Part shown: positions 1-9,273 of the stretch, piece after piece
How positions within the stretch are numbered: the stretch's first letter is position 1
Layout of the letters: every line of letters starts with the position of its first letter
Assembly: GCA_003138855.1 (NCBI GenBank)
Contig: PLHF01000049.1
Coordinates: forward strand, 1-64,000
Origin: Acidimicrobiaceae bacterium
GTDB lineage: Bacteria; Actinomycetota; Acidimicrobiia; Acidimicrobiales; RAAP-2
Reading direction: 5' to 3'
Length of the DNA stretch: 64,000 bases
Position numbers and translations under genes: made by a program
Notes under the pieces: model-generated
Database searches by the model: none
The model's input: only the letters and a program-made list of their open reading frames with translations
What the model was told of the DNA's origin: nothing

Positions 1-22
1 CTAATCGAGTGATGCACCGGCG

Positions 23-42
23 GATCTCGGCGCCGCGAGATC
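23..42 (-). terminator. Candidate terminator hairpin at the end of the lipoprotein gene
   Basis: A perfect 7-base inverted repeat (GATCTCG / CGAGATC) encloses the 6-base loop GCGCCG and touches the stop codon of the leftward lipoprotein gene. No T-run follows, as is common for actinobacterial hairpin terminators, so the role is inferred from position only. Confidence 0.35.
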
Positions 43-1536
43 AGGCCCTGGCGTTCCCGCTCAGCACGACGATGGACTCACCCGCCAGCCCCTCCGACCG
101 CCCTGCCATTACGGCCGAGCGGACCAGCGGGTTGGTCGAGCCGGCCGTCGCCGCGCTGTAGGCCGTCTGGCGGAGCTGAGTACCGGAGGCGAACCATCGG
201 TCCGACGCCACAGCCGCCTCGGTCGACCCGGTGTTGACCAACAGGACGTGTCGCACCTGGCCGAGGTCCGACTCGAAGCCCAGCATCGTCGGTGAGCCAG
301 TGTCGACGGCCTCGACGTGGCTACTGCTAGCCGTCAGCATCGAAGCCAGCTGCTCGCCGTAGTACGGCGGCAGCGGTGCTCCGGCCGCCTCGGTCTCTGG
401 GCTGCCCGACGACACCAGCCCGTAGTCGCCATTGGCGGGGGAGCCGAAGTTGTTGAGATCCCACCAATCCACGCTTTCAGCCCCCTGGGCCAGCCAGGTG
501 AGCGAAGTGGCTGCGGCAAACAGAGCTGACACCGGCTCGAAGTCGAAGACGGTCGGCCGTTCCGAGATGTTGGTCTCCCCGACTACGAAGGCAGCGCCAG
601 GTAACTCACGGTGGAGGGTCGTACGGATCTGGGCCGCCGCAGCCGGGATCCTTTCGGTGGACTGGAGGATCTCCTGCACGGTCAACCCGCTCACCGTGTC
701 GAAGGGGTACCAGTGGGCGTCGACAAAGCTAACCTCCCCCTTCACTGCGTGAAGGACCTTGGCGTTCCACAAGGGCGCGTCATCGACCCCTGCGCCTTGG
801 GCCTGATTGCTGCTGAACGCCCACGGCACGCCAATCTTGGCGCTGGGGCTGGCCTTTTTCATAGCTGCCAGGTAGGGGAGGACGTTGACGGCGTAAGATC
901 TGGCCATCACCGCCGTCGACGGACAGACCGATCCGCCCGGGAGATATCCCTTGACGAAGGTGGGGTTGCCAGCCAGGTGGTGATTGGTCTCGTAGCAGCT
1001 GTAAGTCTCGTTTCCCACCTCCCACAGCGCCACCGCATCGGCCTTCGAGGCCGAGGCATGTGTTATCCAGGCGGCGGCTTGGCTCGGGGTGCCCGAGCCG
1101 TAGTTGACCGTGATGAAGGTGGAGGCCCCCGCAGACCGGGCGTGGGCCGAAAACTCGTCGAAGCCCAAGGGGTCGCTAGCCTCGCAGGCCGTGGTGACCG
1201 TCCCGGCACACTTGGAGGTGTCGGTGTTGGAACTCCAGTCGTACTCATCGGCCCAACTGCCCCCCGAGTAGCGCATGAGTCGCACGCCAGCTGCCTGCAA
1301 CAGTCCGTTGATGCTGGTGACATCGACGTCGCCGTAGATGCTGTCCCACGCCGCCACGTTGACCCCCAAGGCACTTGGGCCGACCGTGCTCCCCGCTTCG
1401 ACCTTAGGGACGGCCGCCGTCGGGTTGGACGTGGAACACCCGGCAGCCACGGCAGCCAACGCCACGAACAGGGCAGTCAATCTGGGGCGGGACTTCGGGG
1501 ACGAATCCCGGCCGCCGCCCGACCTTCCTGGTCCAT
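41..1536 (-). CDS. Secreted lipoprotein with glycoside hydrolase (clan GH-A-like) features; frameshift near the start
   Basis: About 465 residues form a lipoprotein. A hydrophobic signal ends in the lipobox AAGC (Cys codon at 1438-1436) and is followed by a Ser/Thr/Pro linker and a TIM-barrel-like domain. ALWEVGNETY carries the Asn-Glu pair typical of the acid/base in clan GH-A glycosidases, and VVGETNIS about 165 residues later could hold the nucleophile Glu, so a surface polysaccharide hydrolase is likely; substrate unknown. It directly follows the GT2 glycosyltransferase gene, suggesting a polymer-making and trimming pair. The reading frame has no good start: the only well-placed ATG (1536) is one base out of frame. 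One extra base in the GGGG run at 1484-1487 would join it to the signal peptide and give about 499 codons. In-frame alternatives are TTG at 1480 or CTG at 1573, neither with a visible ribosome site. Confidence 0.6.
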
Positions 1537-1569
1537 ACCCCGTCGATGCTCTCTCAGGCGGACGGTGTC

Positions 1570-3339
1570 TCAGATCGGCTTGGTGATCACTTCGGACACC
1601 TTCTGGCTTCCGAATCCCATGAACCGGACCATACCCAATATCACACCCAGCGTTTCGATCATGGTGATGGCGTAGATGGCCGGCACGATGATGAGGGACA
1701 GCATCAAGTGAGGTCGGGGACGGTCCGATGCCGACAGGTTGATCTTGAGCCCTTCCAGGTAGAACCAGAAGACGCCCGCCAGGCTGATGCTCCACAGGGG
1801 GAGGAACAGTGGACTGATCGGGGAGGTGTTGTCCAGGCCCGTGGCGTAGGAGATGAGCAGGGCCAGGCCCACGAACTGCAGTGGGGCCAGGCTCCAGGTG
1901 AAGATGGAGTAGAGGAGCGGAAGCTTCGGTAGCAGGGGGAGCCTCCGGTTGAAGGCCAGATGCAGGAGTCCCTCAATCCACCGCCGCCGCTGGCGCAGCA
2001 GGTCACGGGCCGACGCCGGCGACGCCCCATAAGAGTAGGAGTTGAGGGTGGTCGACCGCTTCGGGTACTTCTGTGCGAACTGGATGGCAAAGTAGGCATC
2101 CTCGATGACGGTGTCGGGGAAATCCCAGCCGATCTCGTCCTCAATGTCTGCCCGAATCACGAGGTGCTCGCCGTGCAGGCCGCCGAGGGGCGTGCCCAGC
2201 ACTCCGGTGAAGAAGGCGAACCTGGTCAGGTCGTCGGCTGGGCGGATGGAATCGGCCAGACGGCAGAACCTGGACAGGGTCAGCTCGTGGGGGAATGTCA
2301 GGATCCCCTGGGCCAGGTAGAAGCGGTCCCCGTCGAGTTCGATGAACTCGGCTAGCGATGCGGCGGTGTCCTTCCCGATGTGGGTGTCGTCGTCGAGGTG
2401 GTAGACGTAGCAGTCCTCGGTGTTCTCTCCGGACTTCCTGCGGGCCTCCATGGCGTACTGGTTGGCTCGGGTCTTGAACCGGGCGCCGAGCGGGGTTGTG
2501 TACTCGGCCGGAACATTGACGATGCGGATGGGATCCGCCAGTCTGCCGAAGCTCTCGACCCAGTCCTCTAAGGGCTGCTGGTCAACGTCACCTTCGGTGA
2601 TGATGTCCACGTGGAATCGATTGAAATGCTCCGGCAGGTTGAGAAGCAGAGATAACAGCACCCGCTCCATGGCCGGGAGGTTCCCCTTAGCCAGCAGGGT
2701 CGGCACTGTTACCACCAGGAGATGGTCGGACCGTCCTGTGAACTCGGACCGCAGCGGCTTGTGCCGCTTCCTTCGGATCTCCGGATCAGTGGCCGAGGTC
2801 ATGGCCACGGTCTGTCCGTCACTGGTGCGTTCCGATCGGCCGCGGCGCTGCTGGACCCGGAGGTAGCAGGCACCGATCAGTCCGATAACGATCAGCGGCG
2901 CGTAGACGGACCACACCACCGACAGGAAGTAGTTGAGCGGGGTCCGGCGGTCGGAGGTGATCCGGGCGAACACCAAGAAGACGGACCCGAACAGCAGGAA
3001 GAACAGCGCGAAGTTGACCTTGGGCGACTTCCGCCGCACCAGCTGACGCTTGAGCTGCGTGCCGTGGGTGGGAACCCGGCGCAGGGCGGGAGGGAGGCCC
3101 GGCGAGCTGAGATTCTTTGGCTGGGTCCAGGCGTACTCCACCTCCGGCTCGAATGTCTCCAGCGGGTGGAGTGCCTCGATGGTCGCCCCCACACCCTCGG
3201 AGTGGTTCGCTGCAGTCAGACGGACGCCCTGCTCGCCCTCGAAGTCGGGGACCACCATCCGGGTTCGGGTCATCGCCTCGAAGTCGGCCAAGACTGTCCC
3301 CTCGCCGGGGTCCGCCTCACGCGGGTCGACGACGGTCAT
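1570..3339 (-). CDS. Membrane GT2 family glycosyltransferase, egghead-like
   Basis: 589 residues from ATG 3339; a GTG at 3381 would add 14. Two hydrophobic segments (about 115-165) precede a cytoplasmic GT-A domain, and about four membrane helices follow. The GT2 processive-type motifs are all visible: the Asp cluster in YHLDDDTHIG, the Glu-Asp pair in DTVIEDAYFA, and Q-x-x-R-W in RQRRRWIEG. The GWDFPDTVIEDAYF stretch resembles the egghead beta-1,4-mannosyltransferase group more than cellulose synthase, and I see no PilZ domain. It probably polymerises or transfers a sugar at the membrane for an envelope or exopolysaccharide. The next gene downstream, touching its end, is a glycosidase-like lipoprotein. 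Donor and product cannot be read from the sequence. Confidence 0.82.
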   Translation of the reverse strand: MTVVDPREADPGEGTVLADFEAMTRTRMVVPDFEGEQGVRLTAANHSEGVGATIEALHPLETFEPEVEYAWTQPKNLSSPGLPPALRRVPTHGTQLKRQLVRRKSPKVNFALFFLLFGSVFLVFARITSDRRTPLNYFLSVVWSVYAPLIVIGLIGACYLRVQQRRGRSERTSDGQTVAMTSATDPEIRRKRHKPLRSEFTGRSDHLLVVTVPTLLAKGNLPAMERVLLSLLLNLPEHFNRFHVDIITEGDVDQQPLEDWVESFGRLADPIRIVNVPAEYTTPLGARFKTRANQYAMEARRKSGENTEDCYVYHLDDDTHIGKDTAASLAEFIELDGDRFYLAQGILTFPHELTLSRFCRLADSIRPADDLTRFAFFTGVLGTPLGGLHGEHLVIRADIEDEIGWDFPDTVIEDAYFAIQFAQKYPKRSTTLNSYSYGASPASARDLLRQRRRWIEGLLHLAFNRRLPLLPKLPLLYSIFTWSLAPLQFVGLALLISYATGLDNTSPISPLFLPLWSISLAGVFWFYLEGLKINLSASDRPRPHLMLSLIIVPAIYAITMIETLGVILGMVRFMGFGSQKVSEVITKPI

Positions 3340-3735
3340 CGACCGACCACGCTCTGCATCGGACCATGGCTCGCCGAGCACTGACTGTCACGCATTGATG
3401 ACCGCCTCTCGATCGCGTTCGAGGATTGTGGTGAAGAACGCCGCTGTTTTGGGTACTGATTATCCATGCCCGACTCTCTGTGAACAATTGAAAACTTCAG
3501 GTAACCGGCGAGGTAGCGGAATTCGAGACCTGATCACGTTATTCCACAGGTCTCCGGCGCCAAATTGGGCTTCTGAACTCGTCTTTTGTGAAGGAACCAC
3601 TCGTACTCCAGAGAGTGGTCACGTCACTACGAAGAGGGGCCAGCCGACTGCCCGTCCGTCGGGTCATGCTGCCACCGTTCCGGAGGAGCCGTCCCTAACC
3701 AGGGAAGGGCCGCAACCTTGTGCTCCAGATGGTCG
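3340..3735. other. Gene-free stretch upstream of the glycosyltransferase
   Basis: This stretch looks less GC-rich than the coding DNA around it and holds no convincing reading frame. It should contain the leftward promoter of the glycosyltransferase, but I cannot point to a clear -35/-10 pair. Confidence 0.4.
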
Positions 3736-3867
3736 ACCATCGCTCCCGATGAGCTCGACGCCGCCTACCGCCAGTTTCATGAACTGGCCAAAGGGCTGCT
3801 GGCCCGAGCATCTCCCATCGATGTCCTGGACCGTCTGATCGAGTGGAATTGGATCGAATGTGCGTGA
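3736..3867 (+). pseudogene. Orphan C-terminal gene fragment
   Basis: Reading rightward from 3736, 43 codons give a protein-like sequence (APDELDAAYRQF, then HELAKGLLARAS, then IDVLDRLIEWNWIECA) ending at TGA 3865-3867. It has no start codon or upstream part and stops where transposase similarity on the other strand begins (about 3870). It looks like the severed tail of a gene joined to the insertion-sequence remnant. Family not recognised. Confidence 0.45.
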
Positions 3868-3869
3868 CC

Positions 3870-4945
3870 GGATCCTCGTTGCCCTCCGGAACCGTGCGTT
3901 GAGCGTCTCGATGGCGTTGGTCGTGCAGACCAATCGACCGCACTTCGCTCAGGAAAGAAAGTAACGGAATGAACTCGTCCCAGGAGCCTCCCGAGTCATC
4001 ACGGCCGGATACTTTCCCCCCACCGCTTCTTCGAACTCCTCGAACCGCTCGGCCTGCGGTGTCAAGGGTCGGGGCGGTGTAGACGGTCCGAATGTCCGTG
4101 GTGATCTTCGACCAGTGTCGGCGGGAGGTGTATCGGAGCGTGCGCTCAAAGTGCACGACGCAGGTCTGCACATCGGCTTGGGGTCAGACGGGGGACACCA
4201 CATCGGGCCGTACGGTCAGCCCGTCGCAGCAGACGATCGCACGTCGAAGACGCCCCGGTTCTTTGGTACGTTGAGCCAGTGCTTGGTGCCCTCGCCGCCG
4301 TTGCCCACTCAGAGTCCGAGCACATCCCGCTCGCCGTCGATCGTGACCGCCTTCGCCACGTATATCGGGCGAATCGCCACTGCACCGTCCCGAATCTTCG
4401 CGAAGATGGCGTCGCGGAACACCACCGGATAGGGGGCATCAACCGGCCGGTTCTGCCACGCGATGGTCTCGGCGATCACGGCGTCGGTGATCTAACCTGA
4501 TGGTGTCCTTCGAGACCTCGGCTCCACGGATCTCGGTGGGGTAGGACTGGATCTCTTCGGTTTTCCCTTGGCATACTGCGAGATGACAGCCTGGTCGGAA
4601 CCGTCCAGCCGGCGGGAGTGCTTGGGCACGATGATCGACTCGAAGCTGTCCTCCCGGTCTCGAGGAACGTTGAACGTGATCGGGCCCACGTAGGTGTGGA
4701 CGATCTCCTTTTTCGTGCCGTTCCGTGAGTTGCCCGTGCAATGCCCCGAAGGTCGTGGGCCTCGTATCCGAGTCGCTCGGTGAGCTCGGCACGCAGCGCT
4801 GCCTCGGGGACCGATTTGGTCACCTTGGTCCGAAGATCATCGGGGCCGACCAGGTCGACCGGACTCTCGTCGAACGAAACAACGCTTTGGACGCTCGCTG
4901 CGGGGCATCAGGGTCTGCCTTGTTCCTTTTGTCATTGCGTGCCAT
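3870..4945 (-). pseudogene. IS256-family transposase, multiply frameshifted and truncated
   Basis: Leftward from ATG 4945, pieces in all three frames align in order with IS256-family (Mutator-like) transposases. The N-terminus reads ALRAELTERLGYEAHDLRG, then VPRDREDSFESIIVPK and RRLDGSDQAVISQYAKG, GAEVSKDTIR, the catalytic-core part AIFAKIRDGAVAIRPIYV, and GERDVLGLWVGNGGEG. VQTCVVHFERTLRY and VGGKYPAVM follow, and TTNAIETLNARFRRATR carries the catalytic Glu region. The usual last 60 residues are missing: similarity stops near 3876 and unrelated DNA follows. Several single-base frameshifts and internal losses mean it cannot be functional. I could not identify terminal inverted repeats. It marks this region as an old insertion target. 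Confidence 0.85.
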
Positions 4946-5443
4946 GAGTGGTGATCCTCTCCGGCCCGGATCTTTTCGCCGCGGGGGCCTGTGGGCACTG
5001 GTCATCAAAGGAGATTGGACTGGTATCTGTGGGATGTTGGATTTCGAGGAGGACGGCGTAGTGAACGGTGGCTGATCCGTGATCAACGCTCTGGCTCGAA
5101 CGATGGAGGGAGACCTCGAGCGCCAAACCGCCCAGGCGAACATCGACGGACCACCCCCTGCTACGCCCTCTTTGACTTCCCTTGGCCGAAACGGAAAACC
5201 CAACATATGACCAACAACTCCGTCACGGCTTGCCTCGTGGCGTCTCGCCGTATCCAAGACCGGGGCAGATCTGGCCTTCTGAACTGGATAAACGGGACAT
5301 TCCGAGACACGACGCAACTGCGCGAGACTACGGGGAGTCCACTATTAATCCCACGGGGAAGTCTCACTGAATGCCGGCTGGTTCCGGTGGCAGAACTTGG
5401 CGCGTCATCCGAGCCTGATGGTCGGACCGGAGACAGATGGAAC
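4946..5443. other. Gene-free stretch between the IS remnant and hicBA
   Basis: No reading frame here resembles a protein. A purine-rich stretch just right of the transposase start could have been its ribosome site (GGAGAGG on the minus strand). The rest is probably degraded IS and flanking DNA. Confidence 0.4.
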
Positions 5444-5474
5444 TCGGTTCTTATTGTGTCCCCCAAGGTCCACC
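5444..5474 (+). repeat. Left copy of a 31-base imperfect direct repeat flanking hicBA
   Basis: The copy begins TCGGTTCTTATTGTGTCCC and ends TCCACC. It matches 6038-6068 at 25 of 31 positions, with 18 of the first 19 bases identical. The two copies sit in the same orientation on either side of the hicBA pair. Confidence 0.6.
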
Positions 5475-5544
5475 CGGGTCTTTGACCTGCATGTTCGCCA
5501 TCGCGATCGGAACGGTGCGCGAGCCGTCCGGTACGATGAACCCC

Positions 5545-5745
5545 ATGGACTTCACGGCAGCGATCACTCACGAGGATCCCTGGTACGTCGCGCGGTGTCT
5601 CGATGTTGAAGTCGCCAGTCAGGGAGAGACCGCCGAGGAGGCCCTTGCCAACCTCAAGGAAGCCCTTGAGCTCTACTTCGAGGACGAGGTTCTTCCTGAA
5701 GGACTGGAGCCACCGATCATTGCCACCTTGCGCCTGAGTGCGTGA
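5545..5745 (+). CDS. hicB: HicB-family antitoxin
   Basis: 66 residues with the standard short HicB fold: MDFTAAITHEDPWYVARCLD at the start, then VASQGETAEEALANLKEA. This partial RNase-H-like domain binds and neutralises HicA and often represses its own promoter. ATG 5545 gives the family-typical N-terminus; an ATG three codons earlier (5536) is also possible. The gene ends in a GTGA overlap with hicA, so the two are translationally coupled. The antitoxin-first order is common for this subtype. I see no C-terminal DNA-binding domain, so autoregulation may be weak or depend on the complex. Confidence 0.9.
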   Translation: MDFTAAITHEDPWYVARCLDVEVASQGETAEEALANLKEALELYFEDEVLPEGLEPPIIATLRLSA

Positions 5746-5966
5746 GCCCATCGCTTCCGGTCGTCTCGGGAGCGGAAGCAGTCCGATCTCTGGCCAAGGT
5801 GGGATTCTTTTGGGCCAGCCAGCGAGGTAGCCACGTCAAGTTACGGCACGACGATGGTCGAGTCGCAATCGTGCCGCTCCACAGAGAACTCGCTCGTGGG
5901 ACGCTACGGTCCGTTCTGCGCCAAGCCGGAATCTCCACCGACGAGTTTGCCGCGCTCCTGGAGTGA
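5742..5966 (+). CDS. hicA: HicA-family mRNA interferase toxin
   Basis: 74 residues from GTG 5742, overlapping the hicB stop. The double-stranded-RNA-binding-like fold of HicA is recognisable from LPVVSGAEAVRSLAKVGF, the catalytic-His segment QRGSHVKLRH (His31) and VPLHRELARGTLRSVLRQAG. In the family this enzyme cleaves mRNA when HicB is lost, causing growth arrest. All key parts are present, so the module may be active although the mobile genes on both sides are broken. It may persist as an addiction module or simply as the youngest passenger. Confidence 0.9.
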   Translation: MSPSLPVVSGAEAVRSLAKVGFFWASQRGSHVKLRHDDGRVAIVPLHRELARGTLRSVLRQAGISTDEFAALLE

Positions 5967-6037
5967 ATTGAGAAGGTCCGTTTCTGCGGTCGAAGTCAGC
6001 AGTCCAACGTGAAGGCCGGGCCGTCGACGCCAACACG

Positions 6038-6068
6038 TCGGTTCGTATTGTGTCCCTTCACCTCCACC
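6038..6068 (+). repeat. Right copy of the imperfect direct repeat flanking hicBA
   Basis: The copy begins TCGGTTCGTATTGTGTCCC and ends TCCACC, in direct orientation to 5444-5474 and 594 bases from it. The repeat may mark the ends of a captured cassette or a duplicated insertion target. Confidence 0.6.
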
Positions 6069-6140
6069 AGGTCAGAACTACTTTCCGGGGTCCGACCGGA
6101 TGACAATGTCCTGCGAATGTCCCAGTCGCCGATGAGATCC

Positions 6141-6175
6141 GCGACATGGTCACATGGTCACTGCGACATGGTCAC
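6141..6175 (+). repeat. Triple short repeat (ATGGTCAC) at the start of the integrase remnant
   Basis: ATGGTCAC occurs at 6146, 6154 and 6168; the first and third copies are preceded by GCGAC. The third copy contains the apparent start codon of the integrase remnant. It may be slippage or short protein-binding sites. Confidence 0.5.
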
Positions 6176-7192
6176 GAGGACTAGCACCAAGCGCCGGCCG
6201 GGCACCATGTGGGAGCGGTCGCCGGGCCACTGGCAGCTACGGTCCTTGCCGGCAACGACCCCGTGACGGGCAAGCCTCTACAGGCAGCGAGGACGTTCAA
6301 GGGGACTGAGCGCGGTCACCTCCGAGGCCCTGGCCGCACCGGTGGCCGAGGTCGAGTCGGGCAGGTTCAACCGGACCACCGTCACAGTCGGCCAGCTGCT
6401 CGACAAGTGCCTGGGGATGGGGGAGCGGAGCCAGCGATCCCACACGCTCTACGAGAGCGCAAGAGGATTGACGGCCGGATCCGCCCGATCCTGGGAGGAC
6501 ATTCGGCTCGACAAGCTTGAGGCTGACACGCTTGACGCTACCTACCGGAGATGGCTGGACGAGGGGCTCTCGCCCTCGACGGTCCACAAGTGCAACTGCA
6601 TCCTGTCCGCCGCCTGCCGCCAGGCTGTGAAGTGGGGCTGGATCGATTCCGCACTCACGGCCAGGGCGACGCCGCCCAGGGTGGAGCGGATCGAGATGAA
6701 GGTCCCCACTCCCGAACAACTATCTGCATTGGTCAAGGCTGCCGAGGCTGAGGACCCGGTGGTCGCCACGGCGGTGGCCCTGGCTGCGTTGACCAGGGCC
6801 ACCGCCGTGGCGAGCTGGTGGAGCTCAAATGGTTTGACATCGATCTGGCCAATGGTCGGGTCCGGAGCGCTCGCTCTTTCGCCGTGACCCAGGGAGAGCA
6901 GGACACGGGCCCGACGAAGACCCGCCAGGCTCGGGATCTCGCGTTCGACCCGGTATGTGTGGAGGTGCTCCGGCGTTCGGGGGGCTTACATGTTCGATCG
7001 GTCGGATCAGGCCGGATGCCGCTCGTGCCGGACCCCTTCGTGCTGTCGTACAACGCCAACTGCGAGATTCGAGTCAACCCGGACAAGCTGACCCACGGAT
7101 TCGGGCGCGGACTACGGGCTAGCCAACGAGATGAAGATCTCCGAATCGGTGTGCGATCCCTACTCGCCCCATCCCCCGGAGAGAGAGGGTAG
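6168..7192 (+). pseudogene. Tyrosine recombinase (phage-type integrase), frameshifted and lacking its catalytic end
   Basis: Three frames joined in order give an actinophage-style integrase. The arm-binding start includes WERSPGHWQL, then GNDPVTGKPLQAARTFKGT, AEVESGRFNRTTVTVGQLLD and RLDKLEADTLDATYRRWLD. GLSPSTVHKCNCILSAA and KWGWIDSALTARATPPRVE form the core-binding domain, and ELVELKWFDIDLANGRV begins the catalytic domain. Frameshifts fall near 6245, 6315 and 6800. After LTHGFGRGLRA the H-x-x-R box and the catalytic Tyr are absent. It cannot recombine DNA now. With hicBA and the IS256 remnant, it suggests an integrated element that has decayed. Confidence 0.82.
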
Positions 7193-7341
7193 TTGTGGTG
7201 CGACACGACACCGTTCAGAGCACGGGCGCTCTCCGGAAACTCTTCGCTGCCAAGGCGGAGCCAAGCGGGTTCAATGGCACCGAGACGACAAAGTGCCCTT
7301 CGACCCTGGCTCTCTGACGCCCTCTGAGATGTAATGAACCT

Positions 7342-8901
7342 GTGAGCCTAGCGACGCGACCGGCGACGATGTCGCCTGCACGCCGTTGGGCCGCATTGGT
7401 GGTGCTGTGTTCTTCCGTCTTGATTGTCAATGTGGACAACACCATCCTCAACGTGGCCCTGCCAACCCTGGTACGGAAGCTGCACGCCTCCTCGAGCGAA
7501 TTGCAGTGGATCGTGGACTCCTATGCGATGGTGTTCGCGGGGCTGTTACTCGTCGGTGGCAGCCTGGCCGATCGGTTCGGGCGCAAACGGTTCCTTCTCA
7601 TCGGCCTGACCGTCTTCGCCGGAGGATCGATCGGTGCCGCATTCTCGGGTTCCGTGCATCTGCTGATCGCGTGTCGAGCCATCATGGGTGCCGGTGCGGC
7701 GCTGACGATGCCTTCGACGCTGTCGATCATCAATGACGTCTTCCGCGATCCAACGGAGCGAGCCCGAGCCATCGGTGCCTGGGCCGGCACCAGCGGACTC
7801 GGTATCGCCATCGGTCCGATCGCCGGCGGTTTACTGCTCACGAGGTTCTGGTGGGGCTCCGTGTTCCTGGTCAACGTTCCGATCGTGATCGCCGGGTTCG
7901 CGGGAGTCCTGATGCTGGTGCCGGACTCAAAGAACCCGAACGCCGACCGGCCGGACCCCGGTGGAGCGGTGCTGTCGATCGCCGGCCTGGGCCTGCTGCT
8001 CTGGGCGATCATCGAGGCTCCGACCCAGGGTTGGACCTCAGGGATCGTGGTGGGAGTCGGGCTGGCCAGCTTTGCCGTTCTCGGCGCGTTCGTCGCCTGG
8101 GAAGCCCATATCCGCCACCCGATGCTGAAACTGGGGTTCTTCTCTGATCGCTGCTTCTCCGTAGCCGCAGCGGGTGAGTGCCTTGGGGTCTTCGGGCTGA
8201 TGGGGGCGCTGTTCCTGCAAACGCAGTTCCTGCAATTTGACCTCGGCTATTCACCTTTCCAGGCGGGATTGCGCATCTTGCCCATCGCCGCCGTGCTTGG
8301 TGTGACCGCGTCGTTGTCTCCGATCGTCGCCCGCGTCATCGGGACTAAGTTCGCTGTTGCAGCCGGCCTGGTAGCGATCGCAGGCGGTTTGTGGCAGATG
8401 TCAGCGGCGTCCACGATTGCGACGACCTATGGGAGTGTGGTGCCCGGCATGCTGCTGATCGGTTTGGGGGCCGGCCTCCTGCTGCCGACGGCGACGAACT
8501 CCGTCGTGGGATCGGTCCCTCAGGGCGACTCCGGGATCGGATCAGCGACCAACGGCGTGGCTATCCAGGTAGGTGGCGCGCTCGGCGTCGCTGTGGTCGG
8601 AAGCGTGATGTTGACCCGCTACCAGAATCACATGACTGCCACGCTTGCTGGCCGGCACGTGCCGATAGCCGCCACGCACACCATCCTCGGATCGCTCGGT
8701 GGTGCTCTTGCCGTGGCGGGTATTGCCGGAGGCACTACCGGCGCCCTGTTGGAACGCACTGCCCGCGCCGCGTTCATGAGCGGCTTGGAGGTATCGATGT
8801 TCGTCGGCGCCGTCGTCGCCCTCGCTGGTGCCTTCATCGTGCTCGCCCGCCTACCCTCGCGGACCTCGCCTCACCCACCAGATGGCGGTGCGGACTCCTA
8901 G
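7342..8901 (+). CDS. MFS multidrug efflux transporter, DHA2 (EmrB/QacA) type
   Basis: 519 residues with about 14 predicted membrane helices, the usual size for the 14-helix drug:proton antiporters. The N-terminus has the subfamily signature around NVDNTILNVALPTL, the loop 2-3 motif GSLADRFGRKR, and motif C (GLGIAIGPIAGGLLL) in helix 5. It should export hydrophobic or cationic compounds using the proton gradient. The start is GTG 7342, with an ATG at 7369 as alternative; no strong ribosome site is visible. It stands alone, intact, among decayed neighbours. No adjacent regulator is seen. Confidence 0.88.
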   Translation: MSLATRPATMSPARRWAALVVLCSSVLIVNVDNTILNVALPTLVRKLHASSSELQWIVDSYAMVFAGLLLVGGSLADRFGRKRFLLIGLTVFAGGSIGAAFSGSVHLLIACRAIMGAGAALTMPSTLSIINDVFRDPTERARAIGAWAGTSGLGIAIGPIAGGLLLTRFWWGSVFLVNVPIVIAGFAGVLMLVPDSKNPNADRPDPGGAVLSIAGLGLLLWAIIEAPTQGWTSGIVVGVGLASFAVLGAFVAWEAHIRHPMLKLGFFSDRCFSVAAAGECLGVFGLMGALFLQTQFLQFDLGYSPFQAGLRILPIAAVLGVTASLSPIVARVIGTKFAVAAGLVAIAGGLWQMSAASTIATTYGSVVPGMLLIGLGAGLLLPTATNSVVGSVPQGDSGIGSATNGVAIQVGGALGVAVVGSVMLTRYQNHMTATLAGRHVPIAATHTILGSLGGALAVAGIAGGTTGALLERTARAAFMSGLEVSMFVGAVVALAGAFIVLARLPSRTSPHPPDGGADS

Positions 8902-9273
8902 AACGGCTCAGGTGCCTTGGGGTGCCCGATCGACGGCTCAGACGTCGTCTTGGCCGAGCAATCAGCCATACCGGACGCGCGTCCCACAATGCTCAACCGA
9001 GTCCGGCACTCGGGTGCCCCCGAAACAATGCCGGCTCGTGGTGCGCTTGTCCTCTCTCCCCAATTCGGCTAACTAGCCAGCGGTGATCTCGTCGAGCATC
9101 GGTGGCTGTGCATCGGTGGACGCCGTGATCCGAACGGCGACATAGTGGACTGCGGTCGGCGGAAAATGCAACGCATCATTGGGATGCCCCCCGATAACGC
9201 TGGGCTAGCGTCATGAAATCGCAAGGTCGGTGGATTACGGTCGAGTTGACGGTCTCGAGAACGGGAACGCAAC
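8902..9273. other. Gene-free stretch after the MFS transporter
   Basis: I see no protein-like reading frame, strong hairpin or repeat here. Possible promoter DNA for the small secreted protein that follows. Confidence 0.4.

Noticed and set aside
4991-5485. Open frame of about 160 codons left of hicBA
   Set aside because: Composition is random-like, no ribosome site or family, and it overlaps the left direct repeat.
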